From Beroe forskalii (Eukaryota; Ctenophora; Nuda; Beroida; Beroidae): a DNA stretch of 64,000 nucleotides. The notes beneath the pieces were generated by a model. That model worked only from the letters and a program-made list of their open reading frames with translations, did not search any database and was not told the origin of the DNA. How positions within the stretch are numbered: position 1 is the first letter of the stretch; every line of letters starts with the position of its first letter. The stretch lies in assembly GCA_011033025.1 (NCBI GenBank), contig WFMF01000175.1:1-64000 (forward strand). Reading direction: 5' to 3'. Positions 35,761-47,771 of the stretch are shown here, piece by piece. A program made the translations under genes and the position numbers.

Positions 35761-36842
35761 GGGTAGAGCACCTTTGAACATGGGGTAACTTTGAACAGCT
35801 TGGGGTAATTTTGAATTTTCCTGGGGTAACTTTTGAACAGCAAATAAATCAATTCGATTTGCTTCCATATCACTTCCATTGCCTTACACCAACAAAACGG
35901 GTTTTTAGAACACCGCCATATAGAAGTCATTTAAGCCTTTTATTGCTTGTTCCGAACAATTTCATGGAAAGTCCTTGAAATCGATATTGGCTATACGTTC
36001 AGATTTGCTACTGGTATGCTCAAATATCCGTAAACTTTTGCCAGATTACACAGATATCTTGCATCAGAATGTGTTTTTGTTTGAGACTTTGTTTGAGTTT
36101 TGTTTCAGATATTTTCATGCAGGCAATTTCTTATTTATGCTTTTATGGATTTGATTTTTAAAGGCCTTGATCCACCTCAAATTTGCCCAGACATCAATAA
36201 TGGGGCTTTATTTTTGTAATAATTAAGTAGATACATGTTGAAAGTTGACCTTGGCTAGCCAAATCATAATCTAGAGGACCCTCATAAAAATTTATCTGGA
36301 AAAAATTATTAGCGAATGGGGTAACTTTGAACACTTTTCAAAAAGTAACAAATCTCATTGCCCAAAGGTATTTTTTGTAAGAATGGCATATAAGAAGCAT
36401 CATTAGCATTATTTTAAATACAATTTAGCACAATTCGAAGCAAAAAACCACAAAAAATTATCTGGGGTAACTTTGAACAACACTTTTGAATGGGCGTGGC
36501 CGTGGTTCCACAATCTGAATTGATGAAATGAATTATGTGGTAATGAACGTTTCATTGACCCAGAATTTGTCCTAAACATAAGAATATATATCCAGGAGGC
36601 TTCTGATTGGTTTATTTGGTGTTCAAAGTTACCCCAGAGCCGGGTAACTTTGAACAAGTTAGTTGCAAATTTGATCACGTGATCATGGCTCTGTTAGTAC
36701 AAACTGACACATCTCATATACCAGGTTTATTAGCCAGGGCCCCTAATGGTTACAAGAACACACAAACGTTTTGGCATGTGTTCTATTCTCAGAGGGCAGT
36801 TAGAAAAACTCAAAAATCGTTCAAAGTTACCCCGCTCTACCC
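35761..36842. mobile_element. 1.08-kb TA-flanked MITE present only in block A
   Basis: Ends GGGTAGAGC at 35761 and GCTCTACCC at 36842, each flanked by TA. The interior repeats GGGGTAACTTTGAAC in both orientations at least seven times (35784, 35800, 36318, 36463, 36642, and inverted at 36620 and 36815), likely protein-binding sites near the ends. Block B lacks it at the matching place (about 52905), so insertion followed the A/B split. No transposase frame. Confidence 0.85.
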
Positions 36843-39800
36843 TACTTACGTATGTTTACACAGTTCAGAAATGCTGTCAATAAAATGAGTACAGAAGTCT
36901 TTTACTGAATAATAAAACAACAATATTCCGGGCGCAAGTTTTTAGGCCAGTCACAACGCTTAATACAGTGTGATTGTAGATAATTAGCCCCCTACGACTC
37001 GTGCCATACCTAGGTTGCATCATGATATTGATCAAATTCGGTTGTATAAAACAGTGTTTAAAACATAGTACAGGGGATGATGCGTGGGAAGAGCATAGCA
37101 TATCGGGTGGTTCCCATGGTTGCGGTCATTGGGAATATCGTCATTATCAGGTGGACTATTACAAATGCGTTGTTGTCGTAATAGGGTAGTGATGGGTGAC
37201 ATAAGGACATGATTTTCCAGTGATTAGGTGAAGTCCCTTCATGGGCCTAGCAATTAAAATCATAGAGCTTCTCGTAACTCTTTAAAATTCTATTTGATCA
37301 ATGAACATCTGAAGCAGTCGTCATTAGAAGTGAAAGTACCGGTGAATTGATCCGCTAACGTCACCAATTTTAACTTTGAGCACTGAAATTTGATGAAGGA
37401 CTGTAAACTCATCATTCTTGAATGATGTAGAGACCTCGTAGAACACTCTATCTTCTGCTTTTCTGATTGGGTTAGGAGTGGGAAGTGAAATCCTTAGAGC
37501 CAATCATGTACTCTTAGTACCGTACAGTGATGACTGTAGGATTGTAGGAAGGAATCGAATAATGTACGAATTCACAATTATATCCTTGAATTTCTTGTTG
37601 AGCCAAATGAAAGAAGATAGAAATGTTACTGTACAATTCGTAATATGTCACTACCAAATACCAAGTTTCACAGCGCTGTGAAGGAACCACACGAGTTTGA
37701 AACATCATTTGAAAACTTACTGTATCTTGAGAAAGTAAACATGAACTTTACGCAGGAACAACGGATAGACAACGTACAGGAAGACATCTTGCGGCAGTTT
37801 GTGGAAAAGTACTGCAACTACTCTGGGGACATTCAGAAAGGTGGGCTTCTTTTTGTTGTACAGGGGCGTAATATGTACAATTTATCATGTGTATTTTCAA
37901 ATACGTTTATAAATATCAGGCGGCAGAAATTTCACTGCCAAAGTGATGACAGTTTTGTGAATCACAGAAAATGTAACGATATAGGTATACTTAGAAACTT
38001 TTTCTCTAACCCGCCCCCCAAAGATGACATTTTTTGTGTCACAAAAGAAAATCGCTCTTAACTTAACTTTAACTTTTAAGTTATGGGTAGGTCATACCCA
38101 ATCGTCAGAAAACAAGTAAAGACGATTAACTGCGTGTTTTATGATTTGTAACTTGCTCGCTTTCGTTGAAACACTTTTGTGAAATTTATCTTTAAACTGA
38201 CATGACCCATGTTTATCATTATTTCAGGTCGAATGAACAGGCACCAGCCCTCGGCCAATTCCCGATCAGTACAAGGAATGTGGAATCCTTATCTCAACGC
38301 CCCCCAACCTGACCTGAACGCTCCCCTTTCACTTCAAGAGGTAATGCTTCTGTTTATACTGATTCAATCTGTGTCAAAAACACGTTCTTATCGAATGGCT
38401 AATGGCAATGAAAGGGTACCCAAAGTCCTTGGCAAGGTATTAGGTACATGTCCAAATTGTCAAATCCAGGCTGAAAATAAACGTAACGCGCGATGCAATA
38501 TTCCTTTCAGCACGTTAGACCAAATTACGCGCAAGGACGATTTGGCGCGCGCGCTAGCTACGTATGCATGATATGATCGATATATTATGGCAATGATTTC
38601 AAATTTTGTTCGATCACCTCTCCATTCGGCCAAAAGTGTATTAGGTCACCAAAACGTCACAAGTTTGATTGAATACGTCTGAAATTAACTATTGGTTCAA
38701 ACCAAATACATCGTAAGTTCAAGTTTAGATCTCAAGAACCTCTCTCAAACAGTCAGTTCGGGAAAAAGAAAAACATTGTGCATTCCATCGTTCCCAAGGC
38801 AACAGTTTGTTTACTTCGTCCGATATGGTCGATGGTCAACATATTTCACGCTATCACGAAACGTTTTGAAAACCCCTTAAATTGCCCTTTTTCAGCTGAA
38901 GGACAAACACAGAACAGATGTCGACGTTAATAAATACCGGGGATTGGCTCCAGAGTTTTACGAGAAGAAGAGAAAACTGATAAAGTGATGACTTAATACA
39001 GTGCTTAATTTGCTTGTTGATAATACCTGCTTCTTCAGGCTTCAGACAGTATTAAATTATGATATGTATGGAGAAACTGCATATTCAACATTTCTTAAGT
39101 TTTATATTAAATTAATTTATTCCTATTTGGGTGATATTATGTTGAACGGCATCATGTTTTGTGCATTTTCAGTCCGAAGGTACACTATTAACGGTATTAG
39201 GGCTATTGTGAGAGTCAATTTTATATGCACAGGAGTTAGGTGACAAGATTTTGATGGTTCATTATTGGTTCACTATTTTGATGGTTCACTATCGATCATT
39301 AAGTCTAACGATTTTAACGTTTCCATTTCGTCAAAATTGCACATTTTCTTCGTTAGGGATCGGTCACATATTATGTTATCACCCAGGGGGAGGGTGGTTC
39401 CGAATGATTACGTTACATGTTGTTGTAACAAATACAACTACTGTAAACTTGATAACGAGGGGGAGGGGATTGAAATCGGCCAAAAATTGATAACGTAATA
39501 TTTGAACGATCCCTTATTAACGAAATAAAACTGTTCAATTATAAATTCAAACTATTAAAGCAACCAAAAAGCAATATCATCCAAAGATAATGAAATCTGA
39601 ACAAATATCAATTACTGGTCACAGTATAGACTGCGGGAACTAAAATCACGGCTACGAAGAATATAATTTCGGTGAAATCATCAATAATAATTAAAAGAGC
39701 TAAATATTGACATAAATTCGATTAATTGATCGTTTAAAATTGCACGTTTAACATAACAAAGTCTTAGCCAGTGCATCGACTCCATTTAACACTTTTTCTA

Positions 39801-40490
39801 AGTGGGGTGTATCTGTTAACAGATGCAACGCCTAAATCCAATTTCGCTAGAATTTAACAGAAACATTAAACAATGCATACCAAATGTTAACTTCAAGTAA
39901 GGAATTTGATAGGTGGACAGATACTCATAACAATTGCTTTAAAATTATGTTATTCGTTATTGCTCAATGCACGATTGATACCGAAGATTATTTGCTATCT
40001 TCATAAGATTTAACTCTGTACACGAAAATCTACAAACAAAATGATGTGTAATTCATAAGCTTTGAATGAAAATCAACAAACAAAATGAGCTTTGAATGAA
40101 ACGTTTGACAGATAACTAAACTTTAAAGTAATACGCATCCTATAATCTCTGAATCTCAGTCATCAGTCAAAATAAAGGTCTTCAAACTTCTATTTACATG
40201 AATAGTGAATACGGATGAACATAAATCAGCAATTGATTACTAAAATGTCAAAATGATAACATAAAATTTTCCCATAAAATCTCCTGCAGCGACATACTAT
40301 GTTGTACTTTTAACGGATAGTCCAGCATGAATTTGCCCTTAATCTAGAATACATCACTTCAAACATACCATAAGGGGTCACACGGTTGTTGATAGAAGTT
40401 CATCAAATCGTCGACACCATTCACTCTGTCGGATGATCTTGGAAGCGTCTATCATCGACTTAGACAAAATTCACGGTGCAAAACTGCCAT

Positions 40491-40496
40491 TTTATT
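40491..40496 (-). promoter_or_regulatory. Polyadenylation signal, block A transporter fragment
   Basis: Minus-strand AATAAA, 41 bases past the stop at 40537; conserved in block B at 56433. Confidence 0.55.
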
Positions 40497-40536
40497 CTAG
40501 ATAATTATTGCAATTCGAACAAATTCCAATAGCAGA

Positions 40537-40718
40537 TCACATTATGCCGGCATTTCGGATTTGTTGCACACTCCGGGTGTCTAATTGTTCCACGGTGACA
40601 GACTGAGCGTCGATAAGCAGCCGGACGTTTGTGGATCGGTAGAACGCGGCGAGTATTGTGGCGAAAATGGAAGAGCCGAGCATAACGTAGTTTAGCTTGT
40701 CCTTGTCACTGTCAGACA
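40537..40718 (-). pseudogene. Last exon of an SLC49-type transporter, block A fragment
   Basis: Encodes the same final 60 residues as 56478-56659 (SDSDKDKLNYVMLGSS, ending RNAGIM): 11 silent differences and no amino-acid change by my count. Yet the acceptor is lost (AG replaced by AC on the minus strand) and all upstream exons are absent because the block stops at 40837. Strong constraint with a dead splice site suggests that it is either a recently broken copy or an allele torn off by assembly. Confidence 0.82.
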
Positions 40719-40837
40719 GTAAAGGTGATGTTGTATATCAAGTTTAAATGTTGGATGCTAGTTGAGAACTGTCTAAATCATTTCAATAAAAACAAAGAAA
40801 AAGTTCAAAACGGAACCAATTCAAACTAATTTGACCA

Positions 40838-41165
40838 CGTTTGTTTCGGTTGATTCGCCTTGTTTTGGGTTGGTTCGCTTGTTTCGCCTTAAACGATATG
40901 GCATAAAAACTGAAACAACCCGAAACAACCCAGTCAAGCCAAAATTTTACTAAAACTGGAACAACCCGAAACAACCCGAAACAAGCTGAAACAAGCAGAA
41001 ACAAGCGAAACAAGGGAAAATGCAAAACTGCTTGTTTCGGGTTGTTTCGGAGGTTGATTAATGGCCTAAAGGTTGTTCAGCTCGTTTCGCCTTGTTTCGC
41101 TTGTTTTGAAGGTGGATTTGTGGTTCGGCTCTTGTTTCAGCTGGTTCCTGCTTTTAGTATCTACG
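40838..41165. repeat. TTGTTTCG-rich inverted repeat at the block A junction
   Basis: Many 10-12-bp words of the type CTTGTTTCGG and complement CCGAAACAAG are arranged as a left arm, an inverted middle (40905-41015), and a direct right arm. It lies exactly between the end of block A and the truncated ADH5 gene. It is either a recombination-prone repeat or an assembly knot. Confidence 0.7.
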
Positions 41166-41370
41166 GCTTAGTAGTAGACAAAAACTTTATTTAAGAAAAT
41201 GTGGTAAATGAAAGGAATTAAGGGGGTGTGTCGACTGTTGAACTCATATGTGTGCGACTTTTCCATGCACAGCTGACAGCGTAATTGTGCATGGCTTACT
41301 GCCTGCACATGAGTTTGACACGCCCCTGTGAGAAATCCACCTTGCTTGTGAGATATTAAGCTTGACATAC

Positions 41371-41869
<499 letters not shown>

Positions 41870-42360
41870 TCACCATGAATAATGTTGAATTGAATAAGAA
41901 TGATTAGTTAATCCTAACTAAAAACAATCACAATCCTAACTCTAAATCACAATACCATATCAAAATCACAACACATAATCGAGGGCAAGAATGAAAGTGG
42001 GAAAAGTAGTCAACTGAATAGCTTGTCTTTATGATCCCTGAAGACTCACTCACATCAATTCACTTCAATTCAGTTCAATTACACGTTTTACAATTGTAAA
42101 CTGTTGAATTGTGATGTAAGATTGATATTCTATTCAATTCAATGAAACTGAAGGGGGCTTCTTAGGATGCATTTAGGGGAATGTACCCAGGCATTCATTC
42201 AGACTGTTGAACAGGCAACCCGAAACATGTTTTCTGTTTCGCTCATAGGTGAATGCAATATTAAATCAGTTGTGAAGGGATCAACTCACTGTGATCCCAA
42301 GGGTTCACATTTCTCAAGAAATTGTTGTCTGACGTCGTCAGAGCCATTATTTCAAATGGG

Positions 42361-43080
42361 GTCAGGCAACGCCTGACAAAGAGATTGTAGAAAGTTAATT
42401 CAATAATTGGGTCATGCCCATCAAATTCTTTTTGTAACATTTATGATTTCTGAATATTAAATAAAAGGATTTTACCCTGACCCTACCTTCTGCCACGCGC
42501 GCCGTAAAATGGATTTCCCTTCCCCTAACCTTGCTAGGAACCCCTAACCAGGGGTGTCGCGTCGTCTCGAAACGAGCAAGGCGCGGCGCGGGCGCGCGCA
42601 TAAAACTAGGCATCTGGTTGTCTGATGTGATCGCGCAAGGGAGTCAGGCAACGCCTTGCTCTAACCAGATCCCGAGTTTTACGCGCACGCGCGCGCGGCC
42701 GCGCCTTGCATTGCTCGACACCCTGGTTAGGGGAAGGCAACGCCTGACAAGGATCTGGTAAGAGCAAAGATTTCCCCATCTGCTGCATCACTAGCGCGCA
42801 GCATTCGGAAAATTAGAAAGTCGGAAATTTGGAGGGTCATATTTCCCCGCACAGTGCGCGGCGCGGCGCTATACCCCCTGATTGGCTGGTTATGGGGATC
42901 AGGAACAGTATATATCCCTGTTTGCATAATTGGGCGGCACGGACACACACCTATGCGGGCTTAGGAAAAGTCAAGCCACAGAATTAAAACTTTTCCAATG
43001 CATGAATGCAACGAATGCATTTATTTCTTGCCAGACGTTGCCTGCGCGAGGGGGCGAGGCAACGCCTGGCAATTTATTTC
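42361..43080. repeat. Dispersed palindromic GGCAACGCCTGACA-type words
   Basis: Imperfect palindromes such as GTCAGGCAACGCCTGAC recur at 42361, 42648, 42736, 43032 and 43055. Related GTCAGACAACGTCTGACAA and TTGCCAGACGTTTCCTGGC words occur at 56808-56890, directly beside the block B junction. The family is unknown; they may be ends of small elements or protein-binding palindromes. Confidence 0.55.
42541..42733. mobile_element. GC-rich foldback element, 193 bp
   Basis: The outer arms are CCCCTAACCAGGG at 42541 and its exact complement ending at 42733. The inner arms hold GAGCAAGGCGCGGC and a GC-rich counterpart ending CCGCGCCTTG. Nearly the whole piece can fold on itself. It is far richer in GC than its surroundings. 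No target duplication is clear. Confidence 0.6.
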
Positions 43081-43595
43081 ATAGATCCCATTAAAGATAT
43101 ATGATTGCAATTGTATACAACTTCAACAACTTCTTTGATGGGATATATGAAAGAATTGCTAAACAGTCATAATTTGCCCTTTATTCAAGTCATGAAGGAA
43201 AATTTCTTCAAAACATCAATTTGCAAGATATGTCTGGTGTTTTTTAAAATCATGATTGGCACTTGCCACTTCCGTACTGTGTATGTAGAACCAACAGAAA
43301 AGTTAATAAATAATTAGAACATATTCACAATACTTATCCTTCAAATCTGCTCATGTTCAAGCAATATCTCACTTTAAAATAGTTCCCTGTCAATCAGATG
43401 GACTGTTTAAATTAAAAACGTGCACAATAGACTTTCGCAATAATGTCCGGGCGAAACGGCTGCAAGAATAAGCAATTGTGTATGTTATCTACTTTGATCA
43501 GTTCATTCAATCGATGGGGAAAGATGCAGGTGCCTCTCCAATCTGGCAATCTCCAACTCCATACTTTAACAGTTAACACCAGCATGATTCTTGTA

Positions 43596-44012
43596 CAGGG
43601 TGTTTCATAAATAGTGTGACTATTTTGAAACTGTACTGGAAATTCAATGAAAGATTTAGCACTGATTTCCAATCTTCTTGTTACGTCAATATGTTTTGAA
43701 TATATGCCCAAAAAGTTTCCAGATGTTGGCAATGACATATTATTCACAAGTTGACTTTCTTGCTAGGGCATGGTTTCAGAAACTAGAAATTTCCAAATTT
43801 GATGCATGCCCAGAGATTCGCTGTTTTGCATACCTTTTAGACACTCTACTAAATTTTGTTGGTCCAACTGAGGCTGTGGTGTCTAAACTATCAAAAATAC
43901 ACATAAATTCCAAACATATTGGCATAACAAGAAGACTGGTAATCAGTGCCTAGCCTTTCACTGAATTTCCAGTACAGCTTCAAAATAGTCACATTTAATA
44001 TGAAACACCTTG
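43596..44012. mobile_element. 417-bp TA-flanked MITE
   Basis: Left end CAGGGTGTTTCATA and right end TATGAAACACCTTG, each flanked by TA (43594-43595, 44013-44014). Inverted repeats extend about 130 bases on each side (for example ACTGTACTGGAAATTCA and its complement near 43975). No transposase frame. The ends fit the mariner/IS630 group. Confidence 0.8.
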
Positions 44013-44334
44013 TAGGTAATGCAATCATCAAGTCAATAACTACCCCAGCTTTTGGGGTGTATAAACTTGTACTAATTTCTTTTCCTATTTGAAGATTATG
44101 AGCTTTGGCCTTGTTGAAATTGTCTGGACACTGAAACAGTTATGGCATGGTGTTAGATGAACCTAATATTTAATAACTACCAGACAAAAGCCCCCTCCCT
44201 GACTTAAACTGAACCTAGAAATTATCCCCAGGCCCCAGACCTGACTCAGGCCAAACCCCTAACCAGTAACCTAGACCAAAACCCTAACACAGACCTGAAC
44301 CTCTAATTCACACAACAAATCATTTGAGTGGCAA

Positions 44335-46624
44335 ATGAATTCACAGATACAGATGTGCAATAGTCTCTTTGCCTATGTTAAATCAGACATTCTCCAGATT
44401 CTTACATGTCATGCAGTTCTAATTGTCACTCTCATTTTGAATGTCAAATATATCCAGAATGATCATTTTAAAATACAAGCATTTAGAGCTTTTGATTTGT
44501 CAGATAAGAGCTTGAGTTTTAACCATCAACAAAGTACTATATCAGGGAGTTTGAACATAGTAATATCTACTATTGCAATGGTATGTGGCCCAATATATAG
44601 ATTTTAAATTTGATTTGTTACCTGCCGATAGCACAATCTTGTTACCTCTATGATATCAAAATTTCAAGAGCAACAATATATTTAAATTTCCATGCTGTAA
44701 AACATTATAATTGAAATCATTGATTGGATGTTTTAGTTATGTTTTAGTTATGTTTTAATAAGTTATGTTTTATTAATCAGAGTTTAATTGTGTGACTTAA
44801 ATTACTGAACAGCAAAATTGTTTGGAACAGGATGTTTGAAAACTCACTGTATGTTTATTAAAGTTTTCAATGAATCATAACTTATTAATATTTGCAGGTC
44901 ATACTGTCAGTTATTGGTAATAGTTGTAAGACATTGTATGGAAGATTTATTCATACTCAAAAGTCAGAAGATAACACTACAAATAAAGTTATGTTATTGC
45001 CTAGTTCCAAACTTGCTGCTGGATCATCACAAATATCAGCTCAGCTAAGAGTAAGGTCTGTATTTAAATTTTGGATTGTTTTTGTTACCTACATGACTGA
45101 ATTTTTAAATTTTTGAGCAGTGGACTAGTAAAATTATATTTGATGGCATATAGTTCATACCAGTGTTAGTGTTATGGTGAAGCATTTACTTTATATATTA
45201 TAGAATTATTTGCAAATAAGATCTTGCAATACATGACAATGATTTTTCCCTTATTACAGGTTGTACAGTGTTTACTGGGGTCTTTTATATGGACTTATGT
45301 CCCTAGTTATAACAAATCTCCTAACAAACTTTACAAAAACAGCCCTTGGAGTACTGAAACCACATTTCCTTACGGTTTGTTCCATTTTCCAATGTTATAA
45401 AGTATTATTTGAATCAACTCAATAATCTGTTTTTGAGTATTTGGATTAGCTTTAATTTCGAATTCTACATTTTATAAAATAAAAGTACTTTAGGAGTGCA
45501 GTCCTCACCCAGAAATGGTTGCTAGCCTGAATGGTTCCTTGTGGGTTGATGAATTGCTGACTTATGCCATATGTTCCAATCCAGACACAGATTACAGACG
45601 ATCTTTTCCATCTGGACATGTGTCTCAGGCTGTTATAATTTGAGTTATGATTATTTCATGCCATAGCATACCTACAGTTTATTAGGTTTGTCATCATTGA
45701 ATTCAAATTAAAGTGGACTTACCACACTGTGGGGATCAATATTGACAAAGCTATTGGCCCATTTGTAGGATACCTCATACCAAGTGGGAATTCTATGTCA
45801 GTCATCATAACGTTCACATAATATGTTCCACTGTCTCAGGCAGTTGTGAGTGTGGCATATGGGTTCCTAGAGATAAATAATTCACCTGTACCAATGCTTA
45901 CTATCCTACTACAGCTCGTAACTGTGGGATATGCTCTCTATATTTGTTGTTTAAGGTAAAATTTCCATTATAATCCTATGATAAATTGCTTATATCATGA
46001 TGTCACATGAAGTAGGAAGAACTGAGAAATTCTCAGTGTAGCTGGCAATATACAATCACCAAAGAGAACTTTTTAGTTTGTTTATGATCCAATGTTCATC
46101 ATTTGCAAACTCACCATTGATTGTATTATTAGAAGTGTTGTAAAGTTCAAAACTTGAATCATTGTCTCTGCCAGGATAGTTAACAATCACCATCATTGGT
46201 ATGATGTTATTGGAGGAATTGTACTTGGCGTTGCTGTGGCAACGCATTTTTATCTCCTGAAAGAAAAACAGGTTAGGCTGCCATTACAAACAAGAAAAGT
46301 AGAAAGAATCCTAAAAAAGGGCGATGTAGGTTTTCTACTTATCAAGGAGACTGTATGACTGATAAAATTTATCATTTAAAGTTATTTCAATAGTTAAAAC
46401 CAACCAAACTGAGCAATTGGAAAATTAATTCAATTCAATACTTCAGCAGGATATCCAGCATGATTCAACTCATATCTCCACAGGTAAGTCGCCAGTACAC
46501 AGTGGTACAAACTAAGAAGTCTCGCTCACCCTCACCCAAACGGGCAGTGACAGCTGAAACTCCTCTCTACCCTCCTCAAATAACATTGGAAATACCTCCT
46601 GAACCCCTGCAAAGTGGTGTCTAA
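44335..46624 (+). CDS. PLPP: PAP2-family phospholipid phosphatase, seven exons, ~332 aa
   Basis: A membrane enzyme removing phosphate from lipid phosphates such as phosphatidate and lysophosphatidate. Exons: 44335-44580, 44898-45055, 45260-45374, 45494-45619, 45840-45955, 46175-46271 and 46484-46624. Phases agree (0, 2, 0, 0, 2, 0). The three catalytic motifs appear in order: KTALGVLKP (family K-x6-RP, here KP), RRSFPSGHVS (PSGH), and RIVNNHHHWYD (R-x5-H-x3-D). Hydrophobic segments lie in exons 1, 2, 3, 5 and 6. The C-tail is short, with KKSRSPSPKR. The fourth exon's donor could instead be a GC site nine bases on. The final coding stretch is itself the first unit of a minisatellite. The family is sure; the exact paralogue is not. 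Confidence 0.87.
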
Positions 46625-47005
46625 CATTGGAAATACCTCCTGAACCCCTGCAAAGTGGTGTCTAACATTGGAAATACCTCCTGAACCCCTGCAAAGTGGT
46701 GTCTAACATTGGAAATACCTCCTGAACGCCTGCAAAGTGGTGTCTAACATTGGAAATACCTCCTGAACCCCTGCAAAGTGGTGTCTAACATTGGAAATAC
46801 CTCCTGAACCCCTGCAAAGTGGTGTCTAACATTGGAAATACCTCCTGAACCCCTGCAAAGAGGTGCATAACATTGGAAATACCTCCTGAACCCTTGCAAA
46901 GTGGTGTCTAACATTGGAAATACCTCCTGAACCCCTGCAAAGTGGTGTCTAACATTGGAAATACCTCCTGAACGCCTGCAAAGTGGTGTCTAACATCGGA
47001 AATAT
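46582..47005 (+). repeat. 41-bp minisatellite made of the PLPP coding end, ~10 units
   Basis: The unit AACATTGGAAATACCTCC plus TGAACCCCTGCAAAGTGGTGTCT repeats about ten times with few changes, then decays at 47000. The first unit encodes the last residues of the phosphatase (TLEIPPEPLQSGV) and the stop arises at the unit junction (GTC TAA). A worn relative lies at about 47240. It is not present at the other PAP2 exons. Confidence 0.93.
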
Positions 47006-47771
47006 TCTCAAGGGATTGAAGTTGTTACGATATAACTGATACGAGAGAATTGTAATCAGAAGCTTTCGAAAATCATGTGATTATAGTCGTCAACTGGAAA
47101 TGTGTTCTGATATATACTACCACTACTAAACGGGGAACAGATCTACAAGAGATCCAGAAATGTTCTGATAACATAAACATGCAAAGCGACTTCTTTACAG
47201 CCTCTTGATGAAACATACAATTGGGATTTGGTTCTGCCTGATCCCCAGCAAAGTGGTTTCTATCATTGGACATGCGTCTCAGGCACATGCAAAATGGCCT
47301 CTAATCGTCTCTTGACTCTTCGATGATTCATACAATAACAACTAAAATAGGCTTTTGCCTTCCTTTTGCACGCAATTTTGTCAGCTGTGATGTGATGCAT
47401 ACTAGTGAGACGGGAGAGCTGTTTTATAGATTACACTGGTGTCAACTGTCAGGCGATCATTGCTGATTTATGCTTTTATGATGATTCCATTTATTGAATT
47501 CTACTTGGTGATGAATTAATTCTTGCTGTAATTCTTTATTTAATGAAATAAATTTGCTCGTAAATTTTTGTACAATAACTTAATTATAATTCTGGCACAT
47601 TTAAATTAGTTGTACTTCCTGATTAATTGTCACCGTTCTCTGAATTTTCTCTGGAAATTACATAGTTCACTGAGTTTAATCAATCTCGAATCGACTTGCA
47701 TATTTCGTTACATTTTCAAGGTACAATGCAATAGTTTGATCAAAGCAATAGTTCACTGATCTCCTAAACCA

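Larger units (their letters stand above)
30389..38988 (+). pseudogene. MRPL43: MRPL43 copy A, mitochondrial ribosomal protein mL43, probably defective
   Basis: Exons matching copy B: 30389-30498, 35404 or 35451-35579, 37756-37840, 38228-38340 and 38896-38988. Exon 1 lacks two bases relative to B after ATACCAAGACAG, which shifts the frame to an early stop. The last acceptor before exon 2 reads CAC in place of CAG, though the previous minisatellite unit's AG keeps the frame open. Exons 2-5 are otherwise intact. Their differences from B are mostly silent (20 silent, 4 amino-acid changes by my count), so this copy was under selection until recently or is an allele with a sequence error in exon 1. 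Intron 1 is expanded by about 78 minisatellite units. Confidence 0.75.
29850..40837. repeat. Block A, partial copy of 49139-56779
   Basis: Colinear with block B over the BTB 3' end, MRPL43, its minisatellite and the final SLC49 exon. Identity is uneven: near-identical at 30000-31790 and 39250-40270, clearly lower at 35480-38000 and 40280-40540. Block A alone has a 1.1-kb transposon (35761-36842) and a longer minisatellite. It ends at about 40837 in TTTGACCA, where B continues into the rest of the transporter gene. Confidence 0.9.

Noticed and set aside
43678-43953. A 91-codon frame near the PAP2 gene
   Set aside because: It lies wholly inside the 417-bp TA-flanked MITE, and its arms are inverted repeats of each other.
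44220-44310. Possible interstitial telomere repeat because of several CCCTAAC words
   Set aside because: The words are scattered and irregular, with no continuous TTAGGG run.
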